Below, in pieces: positions 33,746 through 46,423 of a DNA stretch of 64,000 nucleotides (positions within the stretch are counted from its first letter, which is position 1; the number at the start of each line of letters is the position of its first letter). Below the pieces are notes generated by a model that ran no database searches, was not told the origin of the DNA, and worked only from the letters and a program-made list of their open reading frames with translations. Location of the stretch: the NCBI GenBank assembly GCA_034440615.1, contig JAOTOM010005050.1, positions 271,001 through 335,000 on the forward strand, written 5' to 3'. The translations under genes were made by a program, and so were the position numbers. Source of the stretch: Ashinkailepas kermadecensis (lineage: Eukaryota; Arthropoda; Thecostraca; Neolepadidae).

Positions 33746-34164
33746 TCCCACCATGGCGAGAGTGATGAACCCAACAAGCTGCGACAGAGACGGCGACCTG
33801 CGACAGCGCGAGTGCCGGCTTCCTGTGAGCAGGGGCAGCAGGGGCAATGGGGGCAGCGCCGCCGCCCGAGATCGCTGTTGTCCTGAGGCCCGACCAATCA
33901 GTCGAGGGGGCTCTTCAGCACTGCACTGTCGTGTTCTCCGTCCGGTGCACTCCAGCGCAGGAGGCACCGGGAGCTTTCATTGGAAGCTCACCGGCGCAGA
34001 TGGCGTGATATCGGCGCAGGTGGAGATATGACGACCGCCACTGAAGCTCCTCCTCAGTCTGTCTGAGATCTACAGAGGCGTCTCTGTCAGTTCTGTGGTG
34101 TTCTGACTTCATGTGACAGCTGCCGAGTGCTAGTGCCACGTCGCCGACAATGCGACAGTGCGGT

Positions 34165-34330
34165 CTGCCAGATTCAGAGTATCTTTTACACTCCGAGTCT
34201 TCCTCTTACACTCCGAGTATCCTTTGAACTTCCGGGCTGCCGGATTCTCTTACACTCCGAGTATCCCTCGCACCCCCGGTCTGCCAGAGTCTCTCAGAGT
34301 CTCTCTCACACTCAGAGCACCCGTCGCGCT
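34165..34330. repeat. Degenerate repeats of TTACACTCCGAGT
   Basis: CACTCCGAGT recurs four times at 18-50 bp spacing, then grades into CAGAGTCTCTC repeats. On the minus strand the adjoining 34345-34508 encodes cysteine pairs (CPEC, CRSC, CAEC). A frameshift would be needed to continue the frame, so no gene is called. Confidence 0.7.
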
Positions 34331-34649
34331 CGCAGTCTCCGCACTCAGTCACTCTCGCACACTCCCAGCCGTCGTGGCACTCGCGCGTAGTGGCCACACT
34401 CGGCGCACACAGGGTCGGTCGGGAGCCGCGATCGGCACGACCGGCAGCGCCTATCGGAGCGGCGACACTCCGGGCACTTGGGACCGCGCGCGGCGCGCCA
34501 CCTTTCACCCCTGCTGCGCCAGATTCGGTTCGCAGCCACGGCCAGCGCCGGCCGCAGCGGCAGCTGTGGTGCTCGCCAGGAATTACTCAGGAGTGGGGTC
34601 GGAATCCAGGAATCCCCAGGATTCCGAGGGGACAAGAATCCCCCGTTCT

Positions 34650-37314
34650 AAGGCGGTCGTCAGCCGAGATGTATATTCAAAGCCGTAGGAGTGCCAGGCC
34701 ATACGGGGACTTCTGATATGGTCTGTGTGAAGGTCTCCGACTCAAAAGGATATGCCTGAAGGATCCCCAACTGAGAACACTTTTCCGTCCGAATGATGGA
34801 CTCTCGAAACGGAGCTGTGGTAACACGAGCGCATCCTCAATGTGATGTGAATGTCACGTGGAAGTTATGCTATCGGAACGTCATGCTGAATGTTCGGGAT
34901 GGTCTCCGATGTGAATTTTTACAGGTTGTTGTTCAAAGCATGTGTGTGAAGCGTTGTAGAACGCCGAGCGTTTGAAACAAGTACTTCCGCAGTGATGCCG
35001 TATCGCATTCTGTTTTCCGTGGGGGTGGCTCAGTGCCAATGGATTGATGCATGCTCTATGCGATACTACGGGAGTATTTTACGAAGAACTGAACAGGTTC
35101 CCCTCGATCTTTGCATGGCTAATGAGGCGTTCTTGCGAAGCTTTTGGTAAACATGTCTCGGTCGTGGCAGAATTGGGAGCCATGAAGTCGGAGAACGCAA
35201 CAAGCTCTGTAGTTTAAAGAACAAATGACGGTTCATTGTCGCTTCACGTCACGTAATAACACGAACTTCGTGTTGTTTCATTTATAATTGACAACTGAAA
35301 TGCCATGCTATTATTGTTCAACCTCGCCTGGCCGAGGGGCTTTCACGACCCCCTCCATCCCTTCCTTCCGGGATAGCGGCAGAATAGCTGTACGCAGAGA
35401 CACGAAACTTTCAATACCTTCCCATGCATCTGCTTTCCATATATCGCGCAGATTTCACGTCAAGGTCATCAAAGGTCGTGTACCTGGGAGGGGTCGAGGA
35501 GAGTAATGTTCCAAAGTCTTCGAAGTGCCGTCATTCGGAATAGTTGCAACATATCAACACACAACTCGAATCATGCTGTTCCTTTGTGAAGACGAATAAC
35601 TGTGCTCTCACCAAATGTTAATAAGATAACGGTTGCTGACCTCAAGTTAGGTTGATTTCCGTGTTCATTTTCAACCGTATTCCATGGGAAAAATTGCATT
35701 TAAGGGTCAATTACCGTGCAGACAGGGGTAAAGTGGATGCAATGAACATCCTGGTTTAATATATATCAAAGGTGTATGGCATAAGATTAGGTCAAACATC
35801 ACGTGTATTCTACATAATGCTATCATGTTTCCGGCGACCGGTGCCGGCTGGACGGTCGGTGGGCCCCGTGACGGCGACGACCGGCCGCCCCAGTCGACTG
35901 ACTGCGGCGGCGGTCAGAACGCTCCTGCGCTGAACTTCGCGTGCTGACGCGGCAGGATCGCTGCTGGGCGCGACCGCTCGCCGATTGTAATACATGGGCT
36001 GTTGTTCATATTGTTATACATCCGCATTGCAGTCATTAGACCTCATTAACATTAAGCATGCTATCATATATATAGAATATTATTCCCTTTCGTGAAGTCA
36101 CATCTCAATTCGGTTTCAGCGCCACCTAAGCCGTGTGACATGGCATTGGAAGGCCAGCCAATGAGCGGAGTTGGTCGGACCTGATGTAATCTGACCTTAT
36201 TTGACCTGATTCATCTTTTCTATGGAATTGCTTCCAAAAATGCACACTTCTTCATCAGTTCTTCTTAAGAATAAAAATTTTCATACTTGAAAAGTAATGT
36301 GCCGAAGGTATTGAAGCTTGAACGTCCTTAATCTGACCATTCGACGTGGTTTGACCCGACCTTGGGATCTTCGGACGTCAAACAGATTTGTACATTTTGC
36401 TTGAAAGGATGTTGTATGTTCTGTTGAAAGGATCTAAGACATACATATTCATATTTTCCGGGTCATTCCCCAAGATAAAGATGATGTCACTGGGCTGACC
36501 TATTATAATCTTCATGAACCTCAATATGGCACAAAATGAAGCAATAAGCTTTTGCGTGAACACTGGGCTGTGTTGGCTTTCCGATGCTATTTTCCCTGTC
36601 TCCCTCGTTCGAAAGCTGTTTTTCCAGCCTGGTTCCGACCCAGACTGAGACATGTTATCCGGACCCTTTTTTACTATGCTCAATATAAATGGATTTATAT
36701 ATATTTGTTCGTGAGAAGCAACGCCAGAGGAAAAGAAGCTTACGTATTTAGTAGGAGGCTTTTATGAACCCCATCGCGTCGACCTGGCCCAGCGAAGGTG
36801 GCTTCACCGGTCGGCCTAGCAAGAGTTAATTGGCCTCCCCAATGCCATTTTTGGGTGTTGATATATCTTGACATGGAATGATTTTTCTTTTAATCTGCGG
36901 ACGTCTTCACGCTAATTTATCAAATGCATTTCCATCTGGCTTGCATGTTTACCCCAGCACATTCGAAAATAGTACTTTCAAACTCCATTTGAAAAGTTCG
37001 ATCAGGAACGACACCGGCTTGGCCGAACACAAGTAATGTGCCGTTGTCTGTGTATCCAAATATGCATTGTAATACGCAGTCTATGTATGAAAATACCAAC
37101 GGGTTTTCTGATGAACGATTGAAGTATTTTTCTCAAATCAAATTTGCTCATTCTGCAAACTATATGAAGATTTTCGTTTTTGTCCACATCATAGCACTTC
37201 AACCTCGCCTCGACGATTAATCAATGACCTAAACTCGGAGCGGCGGGTATTAACTCCGGATCTCCTCCCAGTCAGCAAGTCTATTTCTGTTTTGCCTTGT
37301 TCGGGTGCTCCATC
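34650..37314. other. AT-rich region with one small GC island
   Basis: No exon with paired splice sites was recognised. The segment 35825-35995 is sharply GC-rich inside AT-rich DNA and is open on the minus strand, so it could be an exon, but boundaries are weak. Several TGACCT motifs lie near 36190-36360. Confidence 0.45.
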
Positions 37315-38240
37315 TTAACACGCGCCCTGGAGGGCCTCTGAGAATTACGCGCACTGGAGGGGGGGCGGATTCCGCCCCCCTAAGATCTCGGCTCCTAGTA
37401 AAGCTGGAGGAACGAAATTCGCAGGGTGGATGGGCACGGTAGTGAACTCTATTGTGTGCAATTTTCGTGACCTTAGGTCAATATCTTCAAGGTCAAATGA
37501 GGTCAGATTGGCAAAATTTCCGGTTTTGCGTGGCTTGGCTTGTCATCGTTATGAATCGCTGTGATTGTGTTTAAATGCTCAAAAATGGGCATTAATGATG
37601 TTTTGGACATTACTAATGATGCAATGCAGATGATAGACCCAACATTTGACCTCAGGTCACCTACATAGCACCACTTTATCAGGTCAGTTACCTGTTCCAG
37701 TTACCGGAACCGGCCGCCCGCCCGACTGCTCCGTCGGGCAGCTCGGAGCAATCGGCTTCGTGAAGAAGGGAGTGAAGTACATGAATAAAGTATGGAAACG
37801 CAATGACAAACAGTACAAATGACAACCAGTAGTGCTTTATGGCAACATTCCAGTTGATCAAGTTTGGTTCCATTAACCTGTCATGAACTTGACCTGACTT
37901 GACCTTAGTGACCTAACATGACCTTGAAACTATACAGCATATCAATATGCATCAAACAAGTCCCTAGTGTTGCCTAGAACACTTCCCTTTTGTCAGCATA
38001 CTGGGAGCGCATCTGCGCCGATTTTTGTGGTCTGGCGCTATAACATTTTTTGACTTTAGCGGCCCCTAACTTGAAAAATTGTGCAGGCGATTTCCGTTTT
38101 TCTTACTTTAAACGACGCGCCGTTCATTTTTAAGCAGGTACGTCGAAAATCGCGTATATCGACCGGTAAAATTTGCAGCAGTTATTTGCGAAAAACCGGA
38201 GGGGTGGGCGGATTTCGCCCCCCTCCAGTGCGCGTGTTAA
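37315..38240. mobile_element. Non-autonomous TTAA-flanked DNA transposon, copy 2
   Basis: Same orientation and structure as 8502-9434. It has TTAA-CACGCGC at the left, GCGCGTG-TTAA at the right, and the same internal order of sequence blocks. The two copies differ by scattered substitutions and small indels (933 versus 926 bp). No transposase is encoded. The cluster of AGGTCA/TGACCT motifs is retained and slightly larger than in copy 1. Confidence 0.82.
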
Positions 38241-38832
38241 TGCGCCGGTGGTGGTCGCAAAACCCTCCTGGCGAAGGTGGCTGCTGTTAACGGGCAGGAA
38301 TTAACGAAGCTAAACATGGCTCAGATATTTTACAAGATAATGTAGCTTTAAAAAGATAGATAAGCATTCTTAGCACTTACTAGGGAGACCATCCAAAGCT
38401 GGTGAGTTGTGTGCTCTTCCAGCATAAGACTGTGCTTGGCACTGTCGAATAGACCACACATACGCGGCCGTATCAGCTACAACAAAACATGCTGTCGTTC
38501 AATTTTCATCATACAGCAATGTGTAAATGCCCGTGCTTGATCTTGACTGGACTAATCAATTCCGTGCATTGCCGTGAAATAGGCCAACCTTCAAGTGTAA
38601 CGCCACAAATTGTCCCCACAAAGCTGTTACATCAGCTGTTAAATTATATTTGGTTATGAAAAGGAAGATTAAATAGAACACAGCCAGTGAATGACAAACA
38701 TGTCTGGTGCAGACGTGACTCATTTGGATAACCTGCGGCGCCTCGTGCTTGCTTTTTTAACCCGCGCCGTCTCGCGGGGTTACATTTTTTTAGTTTTCCA
38801 TCACTTATTTGTTTTGTATGTTTGCCCATCAG

Positions 38833-38858
38833 GGCTAAAATCGAAGATCCTGGCCAAG
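38833..38858 (+). CDS. Candidate microexon (26 bp)
   Basis: A strong T-rich acceptor (TTGTATGTTTGCCCATCAG) is followed 26 bases later by a consensus donor (CCAAG|GTAAGC). It could alternatively be the end of a longer open segment from about 38691. No protein identity. Confidence 0.25.
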
Positions 38859-38859
38859 G

Positions 38860-39840
38860 TAAGCAATTTGTGTAAGGCTAAGCTTACATAAAATAAGGTT
38901 TCTGTGTGTTCTATCTATTAGAAAAAGGAAAATTATAAAATTCAAAAGTAAAAATTTTACAACTAAAAAAAAATGGAATGGGCGAGCATTTTGGGACCAT
39001 GGTCCATTTCGCCATCCTTTTCTGAATACAAAAAGAAAGTTTTGGTTTTAAAATCTACAACATGAACTTCCCAGAGCCAAACAAATTATGTCAATCGTAA
39101 CCACATAACCACATAAACACAACATGACAATGAGGAGCAGTGTCGTGCCAGATCAAAAGTGAGTAAAGGGCACATGATTCTTGGATGTTATTATTCATAT
39201 TCTTTCAGAACGAAGAAACTTTTGTAGGTATAAGGAAGTATATTTTTGTACAAGAACAGCTTAAATTTAATATTGAGTTGCGATGAGTTCCTGAGATGAG
39301 ATGAGATGAGATTGCGAAGTGTTGGTTGCCTGGTGCACAACAACTTCCAATAATGCAACGGCAATAATAATGGACCACCTAATGATAGACATATTTTACT
39401 GTCCACGTGTTATTTTTTCGATGTTGAATATGACTCATTCTCAATGTATGGCGAATAACTTCTTTTTACTTTTCGTAAGTAAACATTAGTGTTCTATGTT
39501 TTATTAGTACACCTGTAGTCTATCTATAATCTCTTACTCGATTTCTTCTCCGGCTCACTGCTGTTTTGTTCATTGTTTTGAAGTGCTCTAAGGGGTAGGT
39601 GTGAGTGTAGCCGAATCATGGACATAATATGAGACGGACGTGCAATTCAACGTGAAACCGCTTTGGTCTGGCTTTGCATTGTCAATTAAAAACAATGCGT
39701 GAATGATGAATGAAATATTGCATGGCATTAGGACATGATGACAGCACAAGTGCGTGATATATGGGAGAAACTGACGCAGCGAAAGTGAGTCACAAATGTA
39801 ACGAGGCGAAAGGGCTGCCAATACAAAAACAGCAATTGAT
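38860..39840. other. AT-rich unannotated stretch
   Basis: Nothing recognised apart from a short GAGAT repeat near 39295-39315. Confidence 0.5.
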
Positions 39841-39849
39841 CCTGACCGG

Positions 39850-40275
39850 TCAGGCGTTGCGTTCCTGCGTCTGAGAGCCGTGCGGCGCATTGTTCGCCGC
39901 TAACGTGGCATTCTGCCGGCTGCCGTGCGGTCTGTGTGGCACTGCGGCGCCGGAGAACACTGCCTCGGCCGGCTGCCTCTGCCGGCTGCCAATGGGTGAT
40001 CTGCCGCACACTGGGCCGCCGCTCGGCTGTGGTCGGCCGCCACCACAAAGCGAGCACGCCAGGCCGAACAATGCCGCCACGATAGAGGCCCATCTGCCGC
40101 CGACACGCACGGCTCTCGGCCGGCGCAGGGTCACCGACGCAGGGTCACCGACGCAGCCACGCCGCACGCAACGACGCTCGACGCCGGCTGGCAGCTCGCC
40201 GACGGCGATGCGCAGACTCGAGGACCACGTCCGGTCGACGCGTGACGACGTGACAGATTTATTGGAGGCATAGAC
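39850..40275. other. GC-rich island open on both strands; possible exon, strand unresolved
   Basis: Minus frame gives SVTSSRVDRTWSSSLRIAVG and a hydrophobic WASIVAALFGLACSLC stretch, after an acceptor CACGCCTACATCAG. Plus frame gives TAMRRLEDHVRSTRDDVTDL before a stop. Neither has a convincing pair of splice sites. Confidence 0.35.
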
Positions 40276-40588
40276 TGATGTAGGCGTGTCTCTGCCACCT
40301 GTGCGCATGTGCTTCACCTGCATCGTATCAATGCCACTTCGCTTCTCACAACGGGCCGTTTTTTGCAGCCGAATCAACGTGTCTCCACCAGCATAGTTAG
40401 TCCCCTCACCTCCTCTAGCGGGTTCCTGTCTTATTCCCCGGTCCTTCTACTACCTTTCTCCCCTAAACTACTGCTTCTCCACTCCGCACCACTCCAGCAT
40501 CTTTCGCATGCTTCCTACTGTGTCCCCGAGACCTCCCGTCGCAACAGGCGTTCCTGTCCCCCCCCCACCTGCTCAGTCAGCTCCTGCC

Positions 40589-40701
<113 letters not shown>

Positions 40702-41002
40702 CCCACTCTCTCCCTGTATCTTCATATCTCACTGTTATCTTTGCATCTCCCTCTCGCCCCGATCCAATTTCCTTCCCTGACGGCACGGTGCCTCCATCTC
40801 CTCTCCAGGGCTCCTCTGTACACCACCCTAGCCCGGCCGTCTGCCACTGCGACACCGCTCCCTCCCACGTCCGACAGTGCAAATCGCCGCCACACTTCCG
40901 CCCGGGAGAAATGCAGCCGCACCGTCCACGCACGCCATAAATTTCGTCCGACCCAGATTAGACCGGAGCGATCTACGACAGCAGCGATTGGCCTCTGTGC
41001 GG

Positions 41003-41107
41003 CAGGTGATCGCGACCACCTCTCACAGGTGATCGCGACCACTTCTCACGGGTCATCGTGACCACCTCTCACAGGTCATCGCGATCTACTTCCACAGGTG
41101 ATCGCGG
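41003..41107. repeat. ~24-bp tandem repeat, about 4.5 units
   Basis: CTCACAGGTGATCGCGACCA units with GGTCATCG variants. Confidence 0.88.
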
Positions 41108-41620
41108 CCGTAGATGCATCCGCCGCATCGTGTGCATTGAACACAAGTCTGACCGCATCCGTTTGGACTCGATTTTCCACCACTGTTGAGACCGATATCC
41201 CCCACACCGGTGCCGGCCCGCCTCCCCGATCCAGCAGTGGAGCTGGCGGCATCCAACCGCGATGGAGATCAGGTGAACACTCGTGACCCAGGTCAGGGGC
41301 ATCACGACCAATCGCGTGTGGGCGTGGGCGGAGCTTGCACCGACTGTATCGAGAGCAATACAGCCTCGCTTGTGGATGCTGCGTCGGCTCGACCAGGCGG
41401 CAGCTGTGCAGCCGGTATAACACGTAGGAAGCGGCGCGGGCCGCTCCTGCCTGACAATCCGCCGGCAGGCGTGATGGATAGGCAATTGAGAAGGCTCGAT
41501 TACACGGCCCGAGGCCGAGGGGTGCGATATGCTAGCGTGGGTTTTGTAATGCATAAGTGCACCCATTTGCACGTACTTGGCGGGAGGCGTGCGTGGAGTC
41601 CCCTCTGAAATGTGTGTTGT
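41108..41620. other. GC-rich island with long plus-strand open frames
   Basis: Plus-strand frames at 41098-41286 and 41186-41608 overlap. A CAG|GTGAAC donor-like site lies near 41272. The frames show no known domain and cannot be joined with confidence. Confidence 0.35.
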
Positions 41621-41756
41621 GCAATGGAGGTATTGAAGAGCCAGGTCGGTAATTATTCCGGCAAAACAAAACCGGTAAATAGCGATACGTTCGTGGGGGT
41701 ATTTTTCAGAACAAACAAAGGAGTTCCCAGTCTGAAATAATCACCGAAACAGCTCA

Positions 41757-42070
41757 TCAGGCTGGGCAACTTGCCACCATCCACCGCCTACCAGGCTGGG
41801 AAATTTGCCACTATCCACCGCCTGCCAGGCTTGGCAACTTTCCAGCATATCCACCGCCTACCAGGCTGAGCAACTTCCCACTATATCTACCGCCTGCCAG
41901 GCTTGACAACTTCCCACTATCCACCGTCTACTAGGCTGGCAACTTCCCACAATATCCACTGCGAGCCAGGCTGAGTAACTTGCTACTATCCACCGCCTAC
42001 CAGGCTGAGCAACCTCCCACTATCCACCGCCTACCAGGCTGGGCAACCTCCACTATCCACCGCCTACCAG
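41757..42070. repeat. ~34-bp minisatellite, about 9 units
   Basis: Units contain CCACCGCCTACCAGGCTG and GCAACTTCCCACTAT with small indels. Confidence 0.92.
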
Positions 42071-42329
42071 TTAAAATGAGACCATGCTGAACGCTGCTCC
42101 TCCAGCTTCCTCCACCACAGCTTTGAACTGAGAATGGCGCTGAGCCGAGCCGGGAAATGGCCGCTCAGAAGTCACGTCCACTTCAGTTTGTGAGGGGACA
42201 GGCGCACATGAAGCTCGGGTCGAAAGAATGGGCGTGTCTACCTCGGCGTGTTCTACCACGACAAAGGACGGTCTCGCTCTCTCTCTCTCCTCCCCCGCTC
42301 GCTCGGGTCGTGTCGGGACGATGCCGTGA

Positions 42330-42385
42330 TGTTGGACATGTTGGACATGTTGGACATGTTGGACATGTTGGACATGTTGGACACG
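42330..42385. repeat. 9-bp tandem repeat (ATGTTGGAC), 6 units
   Basis: Perfect units reading Met-Leu-Asp on the plus strand and SNM on the minus strand. Confidence 0.95.
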
Positions 42386-42552
42386 CTGGCGGCGGCTGGC
42401 TCGATACCGTCCCGTTTATCCGATCGTCTCCCTGGCGGCATGGCCTATCACGGCACACCTCGTAATGCCGCACCATGTCAGAGACAAGCATCTCGCAGCC
42501 AAATAAAACGCCGCCACGGTGAGTGGATCGCTGGCAAATCAGCCGCCCGAAT

Positions 42553-43440
42553 GACCGTGATAGGCCATGTCATGCACTATGGAGTGACCGTGATAGGTCA
42601 TGTCATGTACTATGTAGTGACCTTGATAGGTCATGTCATGTACTATGTAGTGACCGTGATAGGCCATGTCATGCACTATGGAGTGATCGTGATAGGTCAT
42701 GTCATGCACTATGGAGTGACTGTGATAGGTCATGTCATGTACTATGTATTGACCGTGATAGGTCATGTCATGTACTATGTAGTGACCGTGATAGGTCATG
42801 TCATGTACTATGGAGTGATCGTGATAGGTCATGTCATGTACTATGTAGTGACCGTGATAGGTCATGTCATGTACTATGGAGTGACCGTGATAGGTCATGT
42901 CATGTACTATGTAGTGACCGTGATAGGTCATGTCATGTACTATGTAGTGACCGTGATAGGTCATGTCATGTACTATGGAGGAATCGTGATAGGTCATGTC
43001 ATGTACTATGTAGTGCCCGTGATAGGTCATGTCATTTACTATGTAGTGACCTTGATAGGTCACGTCATGTACTATGTAGTGACCTTGATAGGCCATGTCA
43101 TGTACTATGTAGTGACCGTGATAGGTCATGTCACGTACCATGGAGTGATCGTGATAGGCGATGTCATGCACTATGTAGTGACCGTGATAGGTCATGTCAT
43201 GTACTATGTAGTGACCGTGATAGGCCATGTCATGTACTATGTAGTGACCGTGATAGGTCATGTCATGTACTATGGAGTGACCGTGATAGGCCATGCCATG
43301 TACTATGGAGTGCTTGTGACAGACAATGTGATGTATTATGGAGTGATCGTAATGTGGTTCGAAGTGATCGTAAAGTGTTGTGTAGTGATTGTGGCAAGCC
43401 ATATGTTGACATCTGGAGTGACCGTGATGGTTGTGTGATG
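42553..43440. repeat. 33-bp minisatellite, about 26 units
   Basis: Unit: GTGATAGGTCATGTCATGTA followed by CTATGTAGTGACC. Homogeneous in the middle, diverging after about 43300. Every unit carries AGGTCA and most carry TGACC. Frames of 396, 314 and 287 codons are artefacts of the 33-bp period. Confidence 0.96.
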
Positions 43441-43595
43441 ATCTCCACTCATCCTGATGAGCTTTGAGATCAAATATCCACTGATCCTCAGAAGCTATGC
43501 AATTATGTTTGGACTAAAATAAATAACTGGCTAGGTTGTGATAATGCATGCCAAGATGTGGAACAGAACACGGGTTACGTTTACTCCGTGTTTAT

Positions 43596-43918
43596 TCAAT
43601 ACGAATTATTGTTGGGGTGGCTGATGCACCAGGGTCCTATTGCTAAGCAGAGCTTGTTGCGCCAACCCTGGTCCGACCACCCGAACCGCGAATTCCAGTT
43701 TAACGGCAGAATTCTGACCGATAGTTTAACGTACCGTCAATGCACCGACACGGCCGCCCAGATAGCTCGCCCCCGGTCTTATCGGGCCAGTCGCCAACTG
43801 ACCCCCCCCCCCCAGCCGGGGGCTAAATGCCAGCGCGTGAAGCGACTCGAACCCTGCGTTGCCATGACAGGGGGGCCAATGTGATCGAGCGCTCTAACCA
43901 ATTGAGCTATCGGGACGG
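43596..43918 (-). mobile_element. tRNA-derived SINE, family B, copy 2
   Basis: Reverse-strand copy of the element at 19376-19697. Reading the minus strand: head GATAGCTCAATTGGTTAGAG (A box), GGTTCGAGTC (B box), body CATTTAGCCCCCGGCTGGGG, then CAACAAGCTCTGCTTAGCAA near the 3' end. It has diverged from copy 1 by substitutions and short indels. Confidence 0.88.
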
Positions 43919-44079
43919 AGTCGTATCCATATCCGTGCCGGATATAAAATATCCATCTGCTATCCAATCCGTTTCCAAAAATGCAATAGGTATTGCTAAA
44001 ATTTGATTAGTTGCAGTAGTAAATACCATCAATACGATCAACAATATTGAGTAGCTTACCTAAGACAAAGTTAGCTTAC

Positions 44080-44370
44080 CTAAGGTGTGTCGGGGCCTCC
44101 GAGTGAAGACCAAGACAGACGGCGGGGCCACGGCTCGCTGAGCGCCACCACGTCCGCTCCGACCACGTTCCCCACACGAAGGCTGCACGTTTGGGTGGCG
44201 GCCGCCCCGACCGGGCGGGGTCGGTCTCAGTGACGGCCGACGGGACACCTCCAGCATGGGAGTGACCCTGGCCTTGACGTGACACAGATTGGGACTGGGC
44301 TGCTGCCGCCTGCGGACATCGGCGGTCCGCCGCACCGGCCCAGTGTGTCGGTCCCGATCGGTAGTAAGCA
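44080..44370 (-). CDS. Candidate internal coding exon, 291 bp
   Basis: Minus strand: acceptor ATACCCAATAG before 44370 and consensus donor CTTAG|GTAAGC after 44080. A second identical donor (CTTAG|GTAAGC) lies 20 bp further on. The frame is open for 96 codons, starting after one base with AYYRSGPTHWAGAADRRC, passing through TDPARSGRPPPKRAAF and ending SEAPTHL. It is tryptophan- and arginine-rich, without a recognised domain. The island is GC-rich in an AT-rich background. A second frame is also open, so the reading frame is a judgement. Confidence 0.42.
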
Positions 44371-44394
44371 CTATTGGGTATGTTGAATTTGTGG

Positions 44395-44547
44395 AGGATA
44401 CGAGCTGTAGAGGTTATGACCTGTGGAGGTTATGACCTGTGAAGGTTATGACCTGTGGAGGTTATGAGCTGTAGAGGTTATGACCTGTGGAGGTTATGAC
44501 CTGTGAAGGTTATGACCTGTGAAGGTTATGACCTGTGGAGGTTATGA
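44395..44547. repeat. 16-17-bp minisatellite, about 9 units
   Basis: GAGGTTATGACCTGTG units (G/A variants). Each contains TGACCT. Confidence 0.95.
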
Positions 44548-45204
44548 TACACCTCCGTCTGCACTCCCGTTGGTGCTCAGACGACCACTGACGTCCCACT
44601 GAACAATCAGCATGCCTGCGATTATTCGACAGCAGCTGGTCTTGGCGGCCATGAACTGCACCTCGTCACTAATGGGGTCTGTCCGGCTGATACGGTGGTA
44701 TCGAACAGCTTGACGAGCTGCCACTCCGACTCTCGTGTGACCACTCTCGGCCCAGGTTGGCACGAGAATGCTACCTCCGAGGCGATCTTAGTTTGAAATG
44801 TCCTGGCTTCGCCCTCGCCTATCGATGGAGGAGCCGATCAGCAGTCAGGGTCAGCCATAGGCATGAGAGCGAGAGCAGGTTTTGATTAGCCAGGACATCA
44901 TTCAATCCTGGCAAACTCAGATTACTGTTAAAATTTCTCCATTTCCTAATGGCAAACCAAGTACGAGAATACACAGCAATTGCCACAGTTAACAACATTG
45001 TTCAATCATGATTACACCAAGCCATATCTGATGCATAGAACCACCGGACCAGTGGGACAATACCAATGTTGGTCTGCATGTCGATAAGCTGAAGGAAGCA
45101 CACTTGATGCAGTTCTTACCATGCAATCCTATGATAGCAATTATGAATTGTTGCGCCACGTCATCAATCTGAACAGCGCACAAGGGTCGCCTGCGAGCTG
45201 CCCC

Positions 45205-45290
45205 GTTTGTTGGGTGTTTCACGACGCACTTTATGCACGATCACGGCTAATGGCGCCGTGCACGCTGTTTCGCCCGTGTGGCGCGAGCTG
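45205..45290 (-). mobile_element. SINE family A fragment
   Basis: Matches the 3' body of 5051-5226: TTGTTGGGTGTTTCACGACG, CACTTTATGCACGATCACGG, then GTTTCGCCC. The tRNA-like head is absent. Confidence 0.8.
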
Positions 45291-45828
45291 CACCCTCACG
45301 CTCCTGACTCTCAGAGATGAGAACGGCAAGATATCCACGCCAGGCATCACACATCGAGCTTCAGCGCCTACAAACTAAAACCAATCGCTTCAATTAGTCA
45401 GCATTTGAAAATGAACTGCACCGCAGCACGAAAGTTGCGTCGCGTTTAGGTTCCCAATTGTAGCAGGTGCCAGTTTGTAGGAGCGCAGGTCTCCTACGGT
45501 CATGTTGAAGCTTGTGGGAATTGTAGCGAGCGGCAACTTTCAGCTCCCCCCTCCCTTCCCTCTCGCCTCGCACCTCACGATCACCACTGTCAAATTGCAC
45601 GGGCACGCTTTACATGCATGTTATACAGAAATAAGATGAGGAGTGCGTATAATGTATGGATGGTTTTGAAAAACAAAGTGGTTGTGTATGTTAACAAGCA
45701 GCACTGCCTTAGGATACTTCATACTCAATGCTAAAACAATACGGTAAGCTGCCACCATGACTGCGGCAAATTTTACGATATATGTCGCCTGTGTCCGTGG
45801 GCCAGTAGCATAGTTTTCACCTTTACAG

Positions 45829-45851
45829 ATGTCACAGAGGCGAATACAAAG
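45829..45851 (+). CDS. Candidate microexon (23 bp)
   Basis: A good acceptor (TAGTTTTCACCTTTACAG) is followed 23 bases later by a consensus donor (AAAG|GTAAGT). Identity unknown and chance pairing cannot be excluded. Confidence 0.22.
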
Positions 45852-46423
45852 GTAAGTCAATCGCAGAGCATGCAAGACCCATGCTCTCTTTACACGCAAC
45901 CTGGAACACATTGCAGGTGAGCGGTTCGGATGATGCAAGAAGTCAATGATGGGGCGGCTCAAAGAAAGCGGTTGCATGTCGAAGGCACGTGAGCCATGAC
46001 GTCATCCGTGACTACTATCGGAGCTGAGTCGCTATCAAAAACACATACCGACACATTCATTTCAGCTTGCACAAGTGCGTGCTAGCAGATCAAGAGTCAC
46101 GCTCCTGTAGCAAGTCAAGGCATGCTGCATTCGGGGGCGTTGGGTGTGAGGTACAGATATCGAAATATGTGTTCTTAACAGTGAGCTCCATATATTCTAG
46201 GACGTCTGAGAATGATCCGATCCACCAATATGGTTCACATAGCTCCTCGACGATATTCCGAGCGATCTTGCTACATTAATCGTTCGAGAAATTGATGCTA
46301 GCCCTGGCACCACTCGGCTGTACCAGAAACGTATTTGTTTTGAGCGTTCTGGGCTTCTGGAGTGCACCCGAGGTGGTCATTGTGTCAGTTTGTCGGGCAT
46401 CGTGTGGTGCCATCAGATCAATC

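Noticed and set aside
34206..34635. A zinc-ribbon-like protein (CPEC, CRSC, CAEC pairs)
   Set aside because: The frame ends at a stop and the continuing cysteine pairs are in another frame; the DNA is a degenerate short repeat, so cysteine spacing is probably incidental.
42248..43467. 396- and 314-residue plus-strand proteins
   Set aside because: Frames follow the 33-bp minisatellite; the opposite strand is open as well.
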